Of a stretch of 64,000 nucleotides of DNA, positions 20,483 through 31,583 are shown piece by piece. The DNA comes from Nitzschia sp. pyKryTriq1 (Eukaryota > Bacillariophyta > Bacillariophyceae > Bacillariales > Bacillariaceae): assembly GCA_956465555.1 (NCBI GenBank), contig OY101128.1:62001-126000 (forward strand). Reading direction: 5' to 3'. The translations under genes and the position numbers were made by a program. How positions within the stretch are numbered: the first letter of the stretch is position 1; each line of letters opens with the position of its first letter. The notes under the pieces are model-generated. The model was not told the DNA's origin. It worked only from the letters and a program-made list of their open reading frames with translations, and made no database searches.

Positions 20483-21388
20483 CAAAAAAATTCAAATGGA
20501 AATTCAAATGGAGAGTTGGGTAGAACATTTCGATAGAATTCCTGGACTTCCTTCGGAACACGTTCTTTTCATCTCGTCGTCGTGTTGCGGCTATCTTCAA
20601 GTAGTACCAGGTACTACCTACTACTACTACCTATTTGTACAAGTAGTACTGTGTTGAGTCATTGAAGAAAAAAATGGGGCTTGAAACAACAACGTGATGC
20701 ATGATGGTCTATCTTTTAGTACTAGTACTACTACTATTAGTACCGTAATAGTAGTGCATAGTAGTACCGGAATGTACTACGAGTAGCTACAGTTAGTAGT
20801 CTAGTACTACTACTGCACTCCTCTACTACTAGAGCTAGCTAGTAGAGTAGCAATTACCATCATTTTTTTGTCAAAAGAACGATTATTCCGTGTGAGACTA
20901 CTTTCTACTCTACTATAGTAGACTAGTAGACTACCGGTAGTTAGCCTCTACCGGTACTCTACTCTAGCTAGCTACTAGAGAGTAGTAGTAGCTAGCTAGC
21001 TAGTAGTAGAGAGTAGCTACTCTACTACTACTAGTAGCTAGTAGTAGTAGTAGAGTAGAGAGAGAGTCAGAGAACCATAGGGTATGGTTCTCTGGAGAGA
21101 GTAACGAGACGTTTGCTTATTGTTGAAGTCTCTGTGTTCTCTATTCTGAATTTGAGTGCCACTCGGAAACCCAATTAGAACAGAAAGTTTGTGGCATATA
21201 ATAGCTGGATAAGGGGAGTGAAAAGGATCACCAACGAAGGCAATAATCACGCTCTTCGCATAAAATCCAGGTATGTTTTATCCCTTCTACTAGTACTAGA
21301 GAGGACTGAACAATAATTTCTACCCGCCCCCCACTATTACAGTAGTACTACTGCCGACGATAATGATGATGATGATTGCTGGAAGCTC
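20483..21388. other. palindrome-rich spacer
   Basis: The stretch is dominated by TACTAC, CTAGTAG, GCTAGCTAG and ACCGGTA words, densest at 20710-21060, which could fold into many alternative hairpins. A short protein-like tract (MESWVEHFDRIPGLPSEHVL) lies near 20509-20570 but has no gene around it. The perfect hairpin at 21068-21094 is described separately. Confidence 0.45.
21068..21094. repeat. perfect 12-bp-arm hairpin
   Basis: CAGAGAACCATA and its exact reverse complement TATGGTTCTCTG are separated by GGG. It lies just outside the TAGTA-rich tract and about 300 bp left of the transposon at 21389. Confidence 0.9.
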
Positions 21389-21433
21389 TATCGCTTTGTG
21401 GGGGCAACCGAAAAACCGGGGTCCCCGACCCCC
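21389..21433 (+). repeat. left terminal inverted repeat of the transposon
   Basis: It opens TATCGCTTTGTG and ends in GGTCCCCGACCCCC. It pairs with 23030-23072 with about ten mismatched or unequal bases in the middle. Confidence 0.7.
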
Positions 21434-21586
21434 ATTTATATAATTGCCGTTATTTTAACTACTGTATCGTCCATTTCAAACCACTAGCTTTACCTCCGGA
21501 GTAAGCTTTTGATTCCTACGTTCATCCCTGAACGTTAGAATTGAATAGAAAAGGATTTAACAAGAGCATACTTTAAGAGTAGCAAT

Positions 21587-21625
21587 GGGGTCCCCGACCC
21601 GGCCTCAACCCGGGTCGGGAACCCC
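21587..21625. repeat. subterminal hairpin with the GGTCCCCGACC word
   Basis: GGGGTCCCCGACCCGG is followed after a short loop by CCCGGGTCGGGAACCCC, a near-perfect inverted repeat. It repeats the GGTCCCCGACC word of both element ends and sits 100 bp upstream of the transposase start. Confidence 0.75.
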
Positions 21626-21721
21626 GGTTTTAGCTTCAAATTTTGGCGCGGATTCGGCGCAATGCCGAGTTTTGACGCCGTTGTGATTTGTGATCGATGA
21701 TCGATCGCATTTTTATTCACC

Positions 21722-22891
21722 ATGTCCCCCGACAACGAATACCACACACCTCCTCAAGATGAAGGAGAGATGGAGGAAGATGCGGCTCGTGCGCCTGACG
21801 GAAGGAGAGCTCTTCCGTTCAGTCGCAGCGAGACACCCGCGGTCGCGGCCGAAGAAGACCAGCAGGGTTCTCTTTTTGCCAACCTTCGACCATTTGCTCA
21901 CGTGCAGCGATCAACGATCCCCCTCGATTATTCTATCGTTGAGAGAGATCTAAATGAGATCCCAGAGGCCAACGATGACAGCGACGAAGAAGACGCAATC
22001 GATTGCCTTTTTGAAAATACCATCGAGCGCGCCCAGGGTTTCGAAGATAATGCTGCTGCTATGGTCGACAACATTCCCATAAAGAAGGAGCTATGCACAA
22101 CAACACCGGGCCACTTGAAACTTCCGACGGCCCCTGAAGGATGGAAGCCGAATGTTCCAAATGAAAAGCTGGGCGAGCCCCCATATGCTGAAGTCGACAA
22201 CCCTGGTGGATGGGAGCAATTCACATACCGACCCGTCTTCAAAACTATAAAGAAGAAGAAAGAGTATGCCTATCATGCTCTTCCCACCGGCGTAACACCT
22301 GTCCCTCCTGATGAAATAGGCGACCGCAAAGCAGGAGGCTGGACGTTCAACTACACAGGCGACTGGAAATCCACCGCCACCGATGTTCCACGCCGGTACA
22401 ACGAATTACCAAACGATGCCGGCACTTCTGCTGCCCAAAAGGAAGAAATGTTCCCGAAGGATCGGAGGGGCTATCTTGATGCCATAAAATTCAAGGCTCT
22501 GGGCATGTCAAAAGAAATCATGCACGATGAGAAATATATTTGGTTCTGGAACCAACTTCTTCCTATCATCGACCCCGCGAAGTCTGGAGTGCCGGGCGAC
22601 ACCAGAATGCCATACTACACCAAAGTATTATCGAATTCGAACATCTACACAGCGAGGCATCGAAATGTCGGTGGCACCTATGGGCACGCCTTCAAAACGC
22701 ATGAATTGAAGGAGCATGTGAATCTTGATGGCGTGCTCATGAGGAACGGTGTCCTAGGAGGCGATCAAGCCCTCCATTTGCGCTGGGACTCGAATGATAG
22801 CGTGTACGACGAGTTAATTGCATCAACGTTCACCTACGAGCGTTTTACACTTAGTAATAACATTCTACCTTATTTACTCTACTACTACTAG
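21722..22891 (+). pseudogene. truncated piggyBac-like (DDE_Tnp_1_7-type) transposase
   Basis: The 389-codon frame starts at ATG 21722 inside the inverted-repeat element. The protein has an acidic leader, then APEGWKPNVP, VDNPGGWEQFTYRPVF, YHALPTGVTPVP, GGWTFNYTGDW, MFPKDRR, FWNQLLPIIDP, YYTKVL and a terminal YDELIASTFTYERF. This order matches what I recall of the N-terminal half of diatom proteins annotated as piggyBac transposable-element-derived. In those, the YD.LIA.TMTFRRW region leads into the catalytic DDE domain. Here the similarity stops at that point and the frame ends in TACTAC repeats after about 15 further residues. The catalytic Asp residues are therefore missing and the enzyme should be inactive. 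The N-terminal half might still bind element ends; that is inference. Confidence 0.7.
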
Positions 22892-23029
22892 AGCTAGAGT
22901 AGAGTATCACTCTACAAGTACCGGCGACTAATACCACTCTCGCATCATCATTTTTTATGTCAGTCGACCCAATCGTCCATCGTGTAGAAATATACGTCAT
23001 TCAGTACAAATGAGCAGATACGCCAAAAG

Positions 23030-23072
23030 CGGGGTCGGGGACCCGCTGCGCGGGCGCCCGCACAAAGCGATA
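23030..23072 (-). repeat. right terminal inverted repeat of the transposon
   Basis: It reads GGGGTCGGGGACCCGC, then a GC-rich middle, then CACAAAGCGATA. Read backwards it matches the left end at both its outer 12 bases and its inner GGTCCCCGACCCC. Confidence 0.7.
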
Positions 23073-23187
23073 CTGCTGGCTGCGTTGTTTCTCCTCATAG
23101 TCTATCCGATCATCATCATCATCATCTTCTTCTTCTTCATATTATCACCATCTCGACACAACAACAATAGCAAGAACCAGCACCCCC

Positions 23188-23517
23188 ATGAAACGGCAGC
23201 AGCAGCAGACGAGCGCTAAATCATCTCCACTCGAGGGATTTCTCCACCAGTTGTTGGTCATGGCGAACAAGAACCATCATCAACAAGCTCCTGCTGCTTG
23301 TGGTGCTGGTACTACTGCTGACTCTTTGTCCTCGTCCGAAAGGACGAACGATAGCAGTACAACGGCATCTTGCTGTTGTGAGCTTTTATCAGACTCAGCG
23401 TACACGCATCATGCCTTCTTGGCGCCCCAACAAGTCAAGACGAACAACAACATCACCATCATCAAGTCAGCAGCAGGCGAAACGATGGATCAACTTCTTT
23501 TCGGGGGAAACCCATGA
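23188..23517 (+). CDS. small hypothetical protein ORF (109 codons)
   Basis: The frame opens at ATG 23188 with MKRQQQQTSAKSSPLEGFLH and ends in MDQLLFGGNP. It is Ser/Thr/Gln-rich with a Cys triplet and no membrane helix. In the next frame, downstream to 23707, there is a further protein-like tail (SAFDDFPSMPRRRYS), so the real gene may continue by splicing or the frame may be disturbed; I found no clear splice pair. No family is recognised. It begins 115 bp right of the transposon end. Confidence 0.4.
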   Translation: MKRQQQQTSAKSSPLEGFLHQLLVMANKNHHQQAPAACGAGTTADSLSSSERTNDSSTTASCCCELLSDSAYTHHAFLAPQQVKTNNNITIIKSAAGETMDQLLFGGNP

Positions 23518-23707
23518 TAATAATAGCGGCACCAGCACCACCGATTGTCCCATCATCATGATGCCGCGTCCGGCTGCTCGCCAAAGATCTTCCCCAAGTA
23601 CTACGGCGGCTAGTAGTAGTAGGACGACTAAGAAGTCCTCCTCTGCTTTCGACGACTTCCCCAGTATGCCTCGGCGTCGATACTCTAACGAACATCATGA
23701 GCGGTGA

Positions 23708-24522
23708 TGATTCTTCTTCCTCGTCGTCTCTTTTAACATGATTTTGTAGAAGAAGAATATTACTATCGTAGTAGTACTATTTACAGCTGCTGTTCTTGGG
23801 GAGTAACTTTTCTTGTTATAGTAGTAGTAGTAGTAGTACACGTCATCTAATCTATTACTACGACCGTACTTCTAATACGTCTCGGTCGCGATGTCGAGTT
23901 TTCGTCTTCTTGATCGAGCGCGAGAAGAAGAAGATGATCTGATGCCGATTTTCGCCATTCGTCTGTCCTCCGTCTGCACCTTCGTACTTCGTATTATTGC
24001 GTAGCTTGTTGCATGCGTGCGCGCATGATGTACGGTACAAGTACTTGTACTCGTACAGTAGTACTGTATGGGGAATGAATGAACTAAAAAAATGAGAAGC
24101 CCGCTGCGTTCGATGATTCATTCGTGTATTATTGGCGGCACGTCTTGAAGATCTTTTTCTCTCTTTGGTGTGCGAGAAAAATTCAAAATCCGAACTCCGA
24201 ACCGCGCATCAGCGCATACTAGTAGATCCGCGAATGATGAACTGCACTACTAGCTAAAGGCCAAAAAGGTTGCCTCCGAATCATCGGCACTTCCATCGAT
24301 ACTTCTACTCTTCGCATTCATGCATCGAGCATATCGGTTCTCTCTGCTCATGTAGATACTCGTAGAGTGCTCATTATTATTCTTTGCTTGCATGACCTTC
24401 CGAAGAAACCGCACAACACGCATTCACAAACAATAGCATAGCAGCATAGCAGCATAGCAACATAACAACATAACAACATAACAACATAACAACAGCAACA
24501 GCATTTCACCATCAGCAACAAG
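23708..24522. other. intergenic region upstream of the 24523 gene
   Basis: The stretch contains a TAGTAG run (23818-23840), GTAC words (24030-24065) and, just before the next start, a tandem of CATAGCAG and CATAACAA words (24431-24492). No gene is supported. Confidence 0.4.
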
Positions 24523-25866
24523 ATGATCATCACTAATACCGCCGATACGAATACGAATACGAATACTAGCCGCAGCTCTAATCCTTCGGCCTGCTCGATG
24601 ACGATGATGATGCCACCACGGCCAACTCTGGTCGGCATCGGCAGCTCGTCGGAGTTTTATCGAGGAAATCGGTCAACTCTAGTAGTACCTTGTTCGTCCG
24701 AAAGCTGCTCGTCGGTGTTCTTGGATACAAGTAGTAGTACTACCTACTACCACCATCATCATACACTTCATAATAAGCATGACGACGACTCCTTATTGAC
24801 GACGAGATCCTCGTCGCCAGCATTGTCGGAGTATTATTCCGGGGATAACAGCAGCACCACCAACAGCAGCAGCAACAGCAGCAGCAACAGCACCAACAGC
24901 ACCAACAGCAACAGCAACAGCAACAGCAACACCAGAAATGATGTTTATCAGCATCCTGCGCGGCGTCGTCATCGTCGCGTCGAATTCGCTCTCTTTCTCA
25001 AGATTTTATTCAAGGTCCTCGACGACGACGACGACAGCAGCAGCAGTAGTTGTGAGTCATCATCATCATCGATCAAGAAATCACAAGCCAGGGCGATGAT
25101 TGCATCGTGTGTTCAAAAACAACGACGAAGACAACAACAACAACAACAACATCGGTATGCTGGTGCCTCGAATAATAATAATATATCCTCGGACATTGCT
25201 GCTCCTGTTACTGCTGTTCTTGATCATCATGAGTCGTCGTCGTCGTCGTCGTCGTCCTCATTGGAAGAAATGCTCGAACGACCTTTACGAGAAGTAGTCG
25301 GCGATTCCGTCTGGGTATCGGCCTATCACTACACCCAACTCTACCAACGAAGAAGACGTGGGCCGCGTTTCTTCTTCTTCTTGGACGATCATGCTTCACC
25401 ACCACCACCACAAGAACAAGCAGCAGCGCCGGCTTCACCACCGTCAGAAGCAGCAGCAGCGCCGGCGCAAAATAATATCGTCTACAGCTCCTCCTCCTCC
25501 TCAACATCATCCACAACAAGTGCCGCCGCAACCATGATCGAAATAGAAACTAGTACTGACAACGACGACGAACAAGAACAAGGACAAGAACAACAACCAG
25601 TACTATTAGCCATCACCAGCAAGACCCCGCCGGAGTCTACTGTTGGTACTAGTGCTAGTACTAGTACTAGTACTAGGTCGTCCACCACCAGTTCTTCTTC
25701 GTGTTTTGAGGAGGAGGAAGAAGAAGAAGAAAGCTGCTGTTGCTGCTCTGATGACGATGATGACGAAGAGGAGGAATATGAACACTTGGTAGCAGACATT
25801 GCGACTTCTTGCGAGGACGAAGAAGAATGCAATGATTGGGACCGCATGATGATGAAATTCGACTAG
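24523..25866 (+). CDS. diatom-type orphan protein, highly low-complexity
   Basis: The 447-residue frame starts at ATG 24523 in a leader of CAACA repeats. Most of it is Ser, Asn, Asp, Gln or Glu runs. Two islands look conserved: RRRHRRVEFALFLKILFKVL with IKKSQARAMIASCVQKQRR (about residues 146-205), and LEEMLERPLREVVGDSVWVS with AYHYTQLYQ (about 248-275). The order F-L-K-x-L-x-K-x-L, A-K/R-A-x-I-x-x-C, then L-R-x-x-V-G-x-x-x-W is one I recall from numerous diatom-restricted proteins of unknown function. Here the islands are separated by Gln, Asn and Ser runs not usual for that family. The C-terminal third is strongly acidic with a Cys run (ESCCCCSDDDD). No signal peptide or membrane helix. Probably nuclear or cytosolic, but this is a guess. 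Confidence 0.7.
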   Translation: MIITNTADTNTNTNTSRSSNPSACSMTMMMPPRPTLVGIGSSSEFYRGNRSTLVVPCSSESCSSVFLDTSSSTTYYHHHHTLHNKHDDDSLLTTRSSSPALSEYYSGDNSSTTNSSSNSSSNSTNSTNSNSNSNSNTRNDVYQHPARRRHRRVEFALFLKILFKVLDDDDDSSSSSCESSSSSIKKSQARAMIASCVQKQRRRQQQQQQHRYAGASNNNNISSDIAAPVTAVLDHHESSSSSSSSSLEEMLERPLREVVGDSVWVSAYHYTQLYQRRRRGPRFFFFLDDHASPPPPQEQAAAPASPPSEAAAAPAQNNIVYSSSSSSTSSTTSAAATMIEIETSTDNDDEQEQGQEQQPVLLAITSKTPPESTVGTSASTSTSTRSSTTSSSSCFEEEEEEEESCCCCSDDDDDEEEEYEHLVADIATSCEDEEECNDWDRMMMKFD

Positions 25867-25950
25867 TAGTAGTAGTAGTAGTAGTAGTAGACTCTTCAAT
25901 AATACAGTTTAAACAGTACTACCACTCTATTATTAGCTAATATACTATTA

Positions 25951-28900
25951 CTATCTAGACGTTCCACACATGGCACATCGGCGGCCGCCGCTATTATTCA
26001 TGTACGTGCAAGCCACGCACTCAAACATTTGAGGAGGACCTGATGATGATGATGATGCTGTTCCTGCTTCCGACGATGGTGGAGGTGCATGGTGGAAACG
26101 CATGGCTTCCGCCGTTTCGGCAGCCATGGCTCGCCCCATGAGCTGGCTCAAACTACTACTAGTAGTAGCAGTAGTAGTAGCGCGGATACCGGACGAATCG
26201 TCCAAAACGCGGTGATGCTGAAAGCCGAAATCAGGAGAGATGGCCCTAGTAGCGGCGCTATTACCGCTTCGGATGGTTGTTGATGATGCAGCTGTCGTTT
26301 TCTTGGCTTGTTCAAAAGTTCTACTACTAGTCTCTTCTTTGCGTTCGTCGTGGAGAATAGAAAAGATCAAGTTCGAAAAGTCTTCGCGTTTTTCAGCCGC
26401 GTTGGCCGTCAAGAATGTAATTTGAATTTGGGTTGCTCGAAGGTGCGATCGCGCTACAATATCCGACATTTGTTCTGTAAGCATTTCGAGTTCCGACTAA
26501 AAGAAGAGCGCGGTGAATCAGTGAATCAGTGAATGAATGAATGAATGAATGAATGCGAAGAATGCACCCCACAACGAAACGCACAACCCGAATGATACAA
26601 GGTCATCAATTCTTACCTGAAGCCTTTCGAAAGTCTGCTTTTCTCTACGTCGGCTATTGAGCTGGCCGTAGTAGCGCCGGCTTGGATACCGAAAGAAAGA
26701 GAATGCGTAGCTGTACTTGAGAAACGACCGGCATTCCAAAAGTTCAGTGAAGGCCGCATGGACAAACGATAGTCCCTTTCCACCAAAATTGAAGTCTGGC
26801 GATCCATCGAAATCTGTTGCCGCCTCTACTACTTTTTCGAGACGGCTACAAACGCTATCGGCCATGTTTTGTTCCAAAGAAGACGAAGCTCCATGAGCTT
26901 CCCACCGCGTGTAGTGATGAACGAATCGAGCCATTTCCTGACGCAGGCGGTACGCTTCCCTGGCGGAATGAATGGCCGTTCCATAACCTTCGTTAAAAGG
27001 ATCATCCAGCTCGTCTCTTGGACTAGCTGATGGCTTTCCTCCTTCTATGTCTTGGTCGTCTTGCCAAATATTGCAGCGAAAGAAACCACCTGTAGCGGTA
27101 CCATGAAGCTTCCAGTCCTTTCGACAAATCCAACTATAGAGCGAAGAAGGACACAAATATTTTTAGGGCGTGCACCAAACCAACAACGAAAATTGTACCG
27201 GTATGCATCAGAACAACGTACCAGAACTCGTATCGGCAAGCTGGGTTTGTACAAGTCATGTGGTTGCATCCATCGTCCTTTTCAATCGGCACTTCGCACT
27301 ACGAAGTAGAGAGAGCAAGAGCAGTATTAGTAGCTGGAGTGCGTGTCTATTCGACAACCCATACATTCAACATCGTGCAACCTACCTTGGGACAAGGTCG
27401 AGTGTTTGTCTTGATCCAGAGCTTTTGGGCGAGCTCTGAAACGTTGTTTGGATTGTCTCCATCGCTTTCCGCCTCTTCGGTGCCCAATTCATCTTTCATT
27501 TTTTGTCGCCATTCCTCGAGCCGCTGGCAAGTGACAGGCCAATGCCTATTCTCTCCACAAGCAAAACAGAATCGATGGGCTTTTCGGGGTGCATCTTTTA
27601 TCCGACAATTTTGGTAAACTGGCGATTCTACGCCTTCATAGGTCAATGGGGACTTTGGATCAAGGGACACTTCTCCCGTGGAGGGATCAGCGGTACATAC
27701 AGCTCCCGTGTAGTTGATGAGCGCATCATCCATGTTGTGTTTGGTGAGGAACGATTGAGGCAAGCGATGTACCACCCCGGGGCATCCAGGATGAATACAG
27801 AATTTGAAATCGTGGGCCGAAATGACAAACTGTTCGTTGGTTGCCTCATGGATACGATTGGCCAGGTCTGGTTCGTCTTTCAATAGCGTGTTGATTTGTT
27901 TCGGAGCAAGGACGGTGTCGCACTCGTGGTGGGGGCAGACAATCGATGTAAGCGCCATCTTGGTGGACGCACAATCCTTGAGATAGTTTGTGAGACAATC
28001 GGAACAAAATCCATGAACGCAACCGCTCAACGGTACCCAATCATCTTCTTCCACCTCATCATCGTAGCAAATAAGACAAGTCCTGCCTTGCTTGTCCGGT
28101 GAAGCATTCACGGCTTGCTCCGATGGTAGCTCAATCCCTGCTCTGGAAAAGGCATCTGTCGGATTCGATTTGAAACTCTTGATAGCCTTGGAAACGTCCC
28201 AGTGGTGGTGCGCCAAATAACGCTCGACATGATATTCTTGAAGATAGGAAAATGCGATTTGCAATTTCGAAGCCGCATCACAAACCGTTTGTGCTGGCTT
28301 TTCGTCACCTCCCGTCGAAGAGTCGCTCAGAGTTGCCATGACTGCGCCTTCCTCGCTGGCAGTGCTACTGCTGCTCGTAGTTCCAGTTGTCAAAGCAGTA
28401 AGTTTCTTGTCTCGGCCCAATCTGGTGTTGTTGGCGGTGGCTTCGGCATCATCATCATCATCATCATCGTCGTCTTCACCCCGTAGGGCTGCCTCCAAGC
28501 CACCCATGGCGGCCGAGGCCATGACTCGTTCCATACTCGTAGCCGATTCGTCCCAAGATTGCACGGCTTTGAGCATCTTGGCGCGAGCCGTTTCGAGTCG
28601 CTGTACTCGTTCAACTCGTAGTTCATGCAAGCTGAAGGTCGTGAACCAACAAAAGGGCGCTACCAGTGCTTGGCGACGTTTATCGGCCCCTCTCTTATTG
28701 CCACTACCACTTGCTGCTTGACTGGTTCGATTATGTTCCATTTGAAGCATATTGGCCATGAGCTCATCGTCCACACCGTACGGATCGATGTAAAGGAGCG
28801 CCCGGGCTTCTAGTTGCGCCGCCAATTCGGGATAGTCATTGGCACCTGCCAGTTCGCACGGCGTGCGAGCGCCACGTTCATCAATAATGGTCAACATGGC

Positions 28901-30574
28901 CCCAAAATTCGATAGAATGGCCATGCAGACATCGGACCGCCCCAATTCGGCAGCATAATGAAGTGCCGTCCGACCGTAGGTAATCCCATCGACTGCATTG
29001 ATGCTGGGACCTTCTCCCGTTTCTGGATGGTACCATGCCAAAATGGCCAAGACGGAATCCATTCGTTCCGACAGTAAATGATCCCAGCGGTCCTGGTCAA
29101 AAGGAACAGTAGCAGTCTTGGATTGCTGTTGGATCTTGCTGCCAGCTGCTGCTGCTGCTGCTTCTGCTGTGTGGGCTTGGGCAGCAGACGACGAGGCAAG
29201 CGTCGACTTGTTCTTTTTGTTGTTGTTCTGGTGGTTTCTCTTGAGCGACCGAACCAAACGACCGAGTACTGCCGTTCCTCCTCCCTTGCTGTTACTGGCA
29301 GCGGCTCCTCCTCCTCCTGCTTTCTTGAGAAGTCCTTCCTTTTGCTGTCGTAGGTGGAGAAATAATTCCTCCTTCATTTGTTGAAACGCTTGGATTGGAA
29401 CCTTTGGAGCGGTAATACCGCCTGGTTCTTCATGTTTACCTTGGCCTTCGCCTTGGCCTTGACGTTGACCTCGACCTTGACCTTGACGCCGTCGTGAGTG
29501 AAATAACAAGGTTTCTTCTTCCCTTGTCAATCCACCAGCTGCCATGTGAAGAGCCGTACGTGCCATTCCATTCTTGATATTGGGATCTCCAAGATTCGAT
29601 AATAAAAATCGAATGAGATTTCCAGCACCCAGCCGCGCGGCTTCATGAAGAGGCGTCGTGGACGAGGGAGAAACCACAAAATCGGGATGATACGGAGAGG
29701 AGGATGAGGCGGCTGTCGTCACGGCGCCATCACCACGTTGATCAGCATCAGCATCACCATCTCCATCACCATTTAAAGTGATCAGTCCCGCACGGATGCT
29801 TTGTTGATGTTCCAAACTTCCCGGCAAGGGAGGGGCGGCAGCTCGCGCGGCAGCGTTCAGTCGACGTGCCCTTGTTTGCTCATTGTATTGTCTTCGATTG
29901 ACATCTTCATCCCATGCTATCGGAGGGGATGTGGCGTTGCTGCTGCTGCTGCTGCCGTTGTTTCTATTTCCAGCTCCACCAAAACCAAACAAAAAAGAGG
30001 AAAATACTGCCAATCGAGGTCTTCGGGATGTTGTAGATGATGAAGGATCAGCAGTACCGGTAGTACCCGTACTATCCAAGCCACCACCACCACCATCACC
30101 ACCCACACCACCACCAAGTTTCATCGACATCAACAAAAGAGACGGCAACTCCTTTCGAGGCGGATGCTGATAGGATTCGAGATCATAGGGACTCCAAAAG
30201 TCATCGGCAATGAAAGGTTCGGAGGGATTCATGAGAGATTGCAAGACGGGACGATTGGGATCCAAGGTGCTGCTGCTGCTGCTGCTGGATGACGATGATG
30301 ATGATTGCTTTGTTTTCTTTGATTTCGATACCGGTACAGAACTACTAGAAGTAGTAGGAGGAGATGATGATGATCGTTCTTCCTCCTCTTCCTCCAACCA
30401 CGTTTGAAATTCGGACGGTGTGCATTGATAGGCTCGGAGTGCCGTTTCCGCATCTTCCGAGATTGTCAAGGCATGCCACAATCGGCGTCGCAAGGAACGA
30501 ATCATGAAATCATTATCCAAAACAACGTCGTCGTTGTCCCTACTCGTTGCGGTGACGGAGGAAGAGGATGGCAT
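25951..30574 (-). CDS. ankyrin-repeat RBR E3 ubiquitin ligase (ariadne type) with RanBP2 zinc finger
   Basis: Four exons on the minus strand: 30574-27386, 27298-27222, 27133-26617 and 26496-25951. All have GT-AG borders and agreeing phase and give 1442 residues. Order: disordered N-terminus; ankyrin repeats at about 305-360 ([10 protein letters not shown]) and 530-590 ([12 protein letters not shown]); RING1 from residue 833 (CLICYDDE ... CVHGFCSDC); IBR region with [21 protein letters not shown]2 from RPCPK plus [16 protein letters not shown]; then CRYEFCWICRKDW. The expected catalytic cysteine is Cys1079 in GCNHMTC, matching the active site of ariadne ligases, and lies in a 77-nt exon. An ariadne-like helical domain follows ([19 protein letters not shown]). 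The C-terminus is a RanBP2-type zinc finger ([20 protein letters not shown]) that often binds ubiquitin. RBR ligases pass ubiquitin from E2 to this cysteine and then to substrate. Substrate is unknown. Confidence 0.9.
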
Positions 30575-30831
30575 CTTGCCTTCGCTCTTCTATAGATCTT
30601 TAGGAATGATGACTATTCCAATATTGTTGCTTGTTGCTGCTGCTGCTGCTGCTATACAGTACGCGTATCCATACTAAAATGTTTTACTCGTACACTACTA
30701 CGTACAGTACGAAGCGCGCAGGTGTCACGACTAGTGGCAGACTACACGTAGTTGGAACGCAATCTGCGCTTCGCGCCACACTAAGATACACATATAGAAG
30801 AAGGCGGGCCGGCTCGTACAGGTAACGGTAG

Positions 30832-31374
30832 GTACCGTACGATGCTAGCTGCTGGAAGGCGGGCAGGCTTGCACAGCTCGCCGTTGTTGATGATTCAAAT
30901 CTCCGAGTCCCGGCGCCAAGCGTCGAACGAAACCACCAAGCTCCTTTCTGTCACAACTACTTGCTCACAACAACAATTCACAACAACAATTGGATCTTTA
31001 CTCTGCACCACAAGCGTTCGCGCAAACGGGATCTTACCGTGTGCGGTACCCTGTCTCAAGGTCTTCTATATACGAATCCTTTGGTTCCCGTCGACGATCC
31101 ATCGCTTCGTCTCGATTCGGCTCCTCCCATTGCTGGGACTGATCGTATGATACATGCAATCTTCAAAACCGATATTGACTTTGAGGTCGACCGTGTCATA
31201 GCTTCACTCGACCCCGACACCACTCCTGTTGTCGATGATGCCTCGATTGGCTCTCTTGAGGATGATGACACTTTCGATGAAGAAGACGTCGAGCCCCTTC
31301 ACGATGATTTTGCTGCTTCTGACGATTCACATCAAAATCATATTGAAAAGTACTGGTTATCATCATCCGAATAG
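30832..31374 (+). other. open coding-like fragment without a start codon
   Basis: A 180-codon frame reads like protein throughout (TVCGTLSQGLLYTNPLVPVD, FKTDIDFEVDRVIASLDPDT and an acidic tail) with no low-complexity DNA, but its first ATG is only at 31147. It may be an exon with an unseen first part, or a piece of an old mobile element. I recognise no domain and find no convincing acceptor site. Confidence 0.3.
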
Positions 31375-31583
31375 ACTTCTTCATGTTTTCGGGGCTCCGC
31401 AAATGACGAAAGTTGCCATATCTCCAGCACGATGTGGTGAGTCGCTTGCATACCATCAATCCAGAGGCCTGAAGATGGGTTTCTACTGCAGTGTGCAAAT
31501 CGCACCTGCAAGAGAAGCAGCATATGAAAAGTCACTTCATAGATAATGCATGGATATTATTTGGTATGATGCATCACTTCTTT

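Larger units (their letters stand above)
21389..23072 (+). mobile_element. DNA transposon, piggyBac-like transposase, truncated
   Basis: The left end TATCGCTTTGTGGGGGC and the right end GCACAAAGCGATA are inverted. Both ends then carry GGTCCCCGACCCC about 20-30 bp inside, again in inverted orientation. The outermost bases on both sides are TA, so the inverted repeat may be TCGCTTTGTG... bounded by a TA target site; a TTAA duplication, expected of true piggyBac, is not seen. The element is 1684 bp and holds one transposase-like frame that covers only the N-terminal half. It is therefore probably a non-autonomous, internally deleted copy. A second GGGGTCCCCGACCC hairpin lies inside the left end at 21587-21625. 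Confidence 0.7.
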
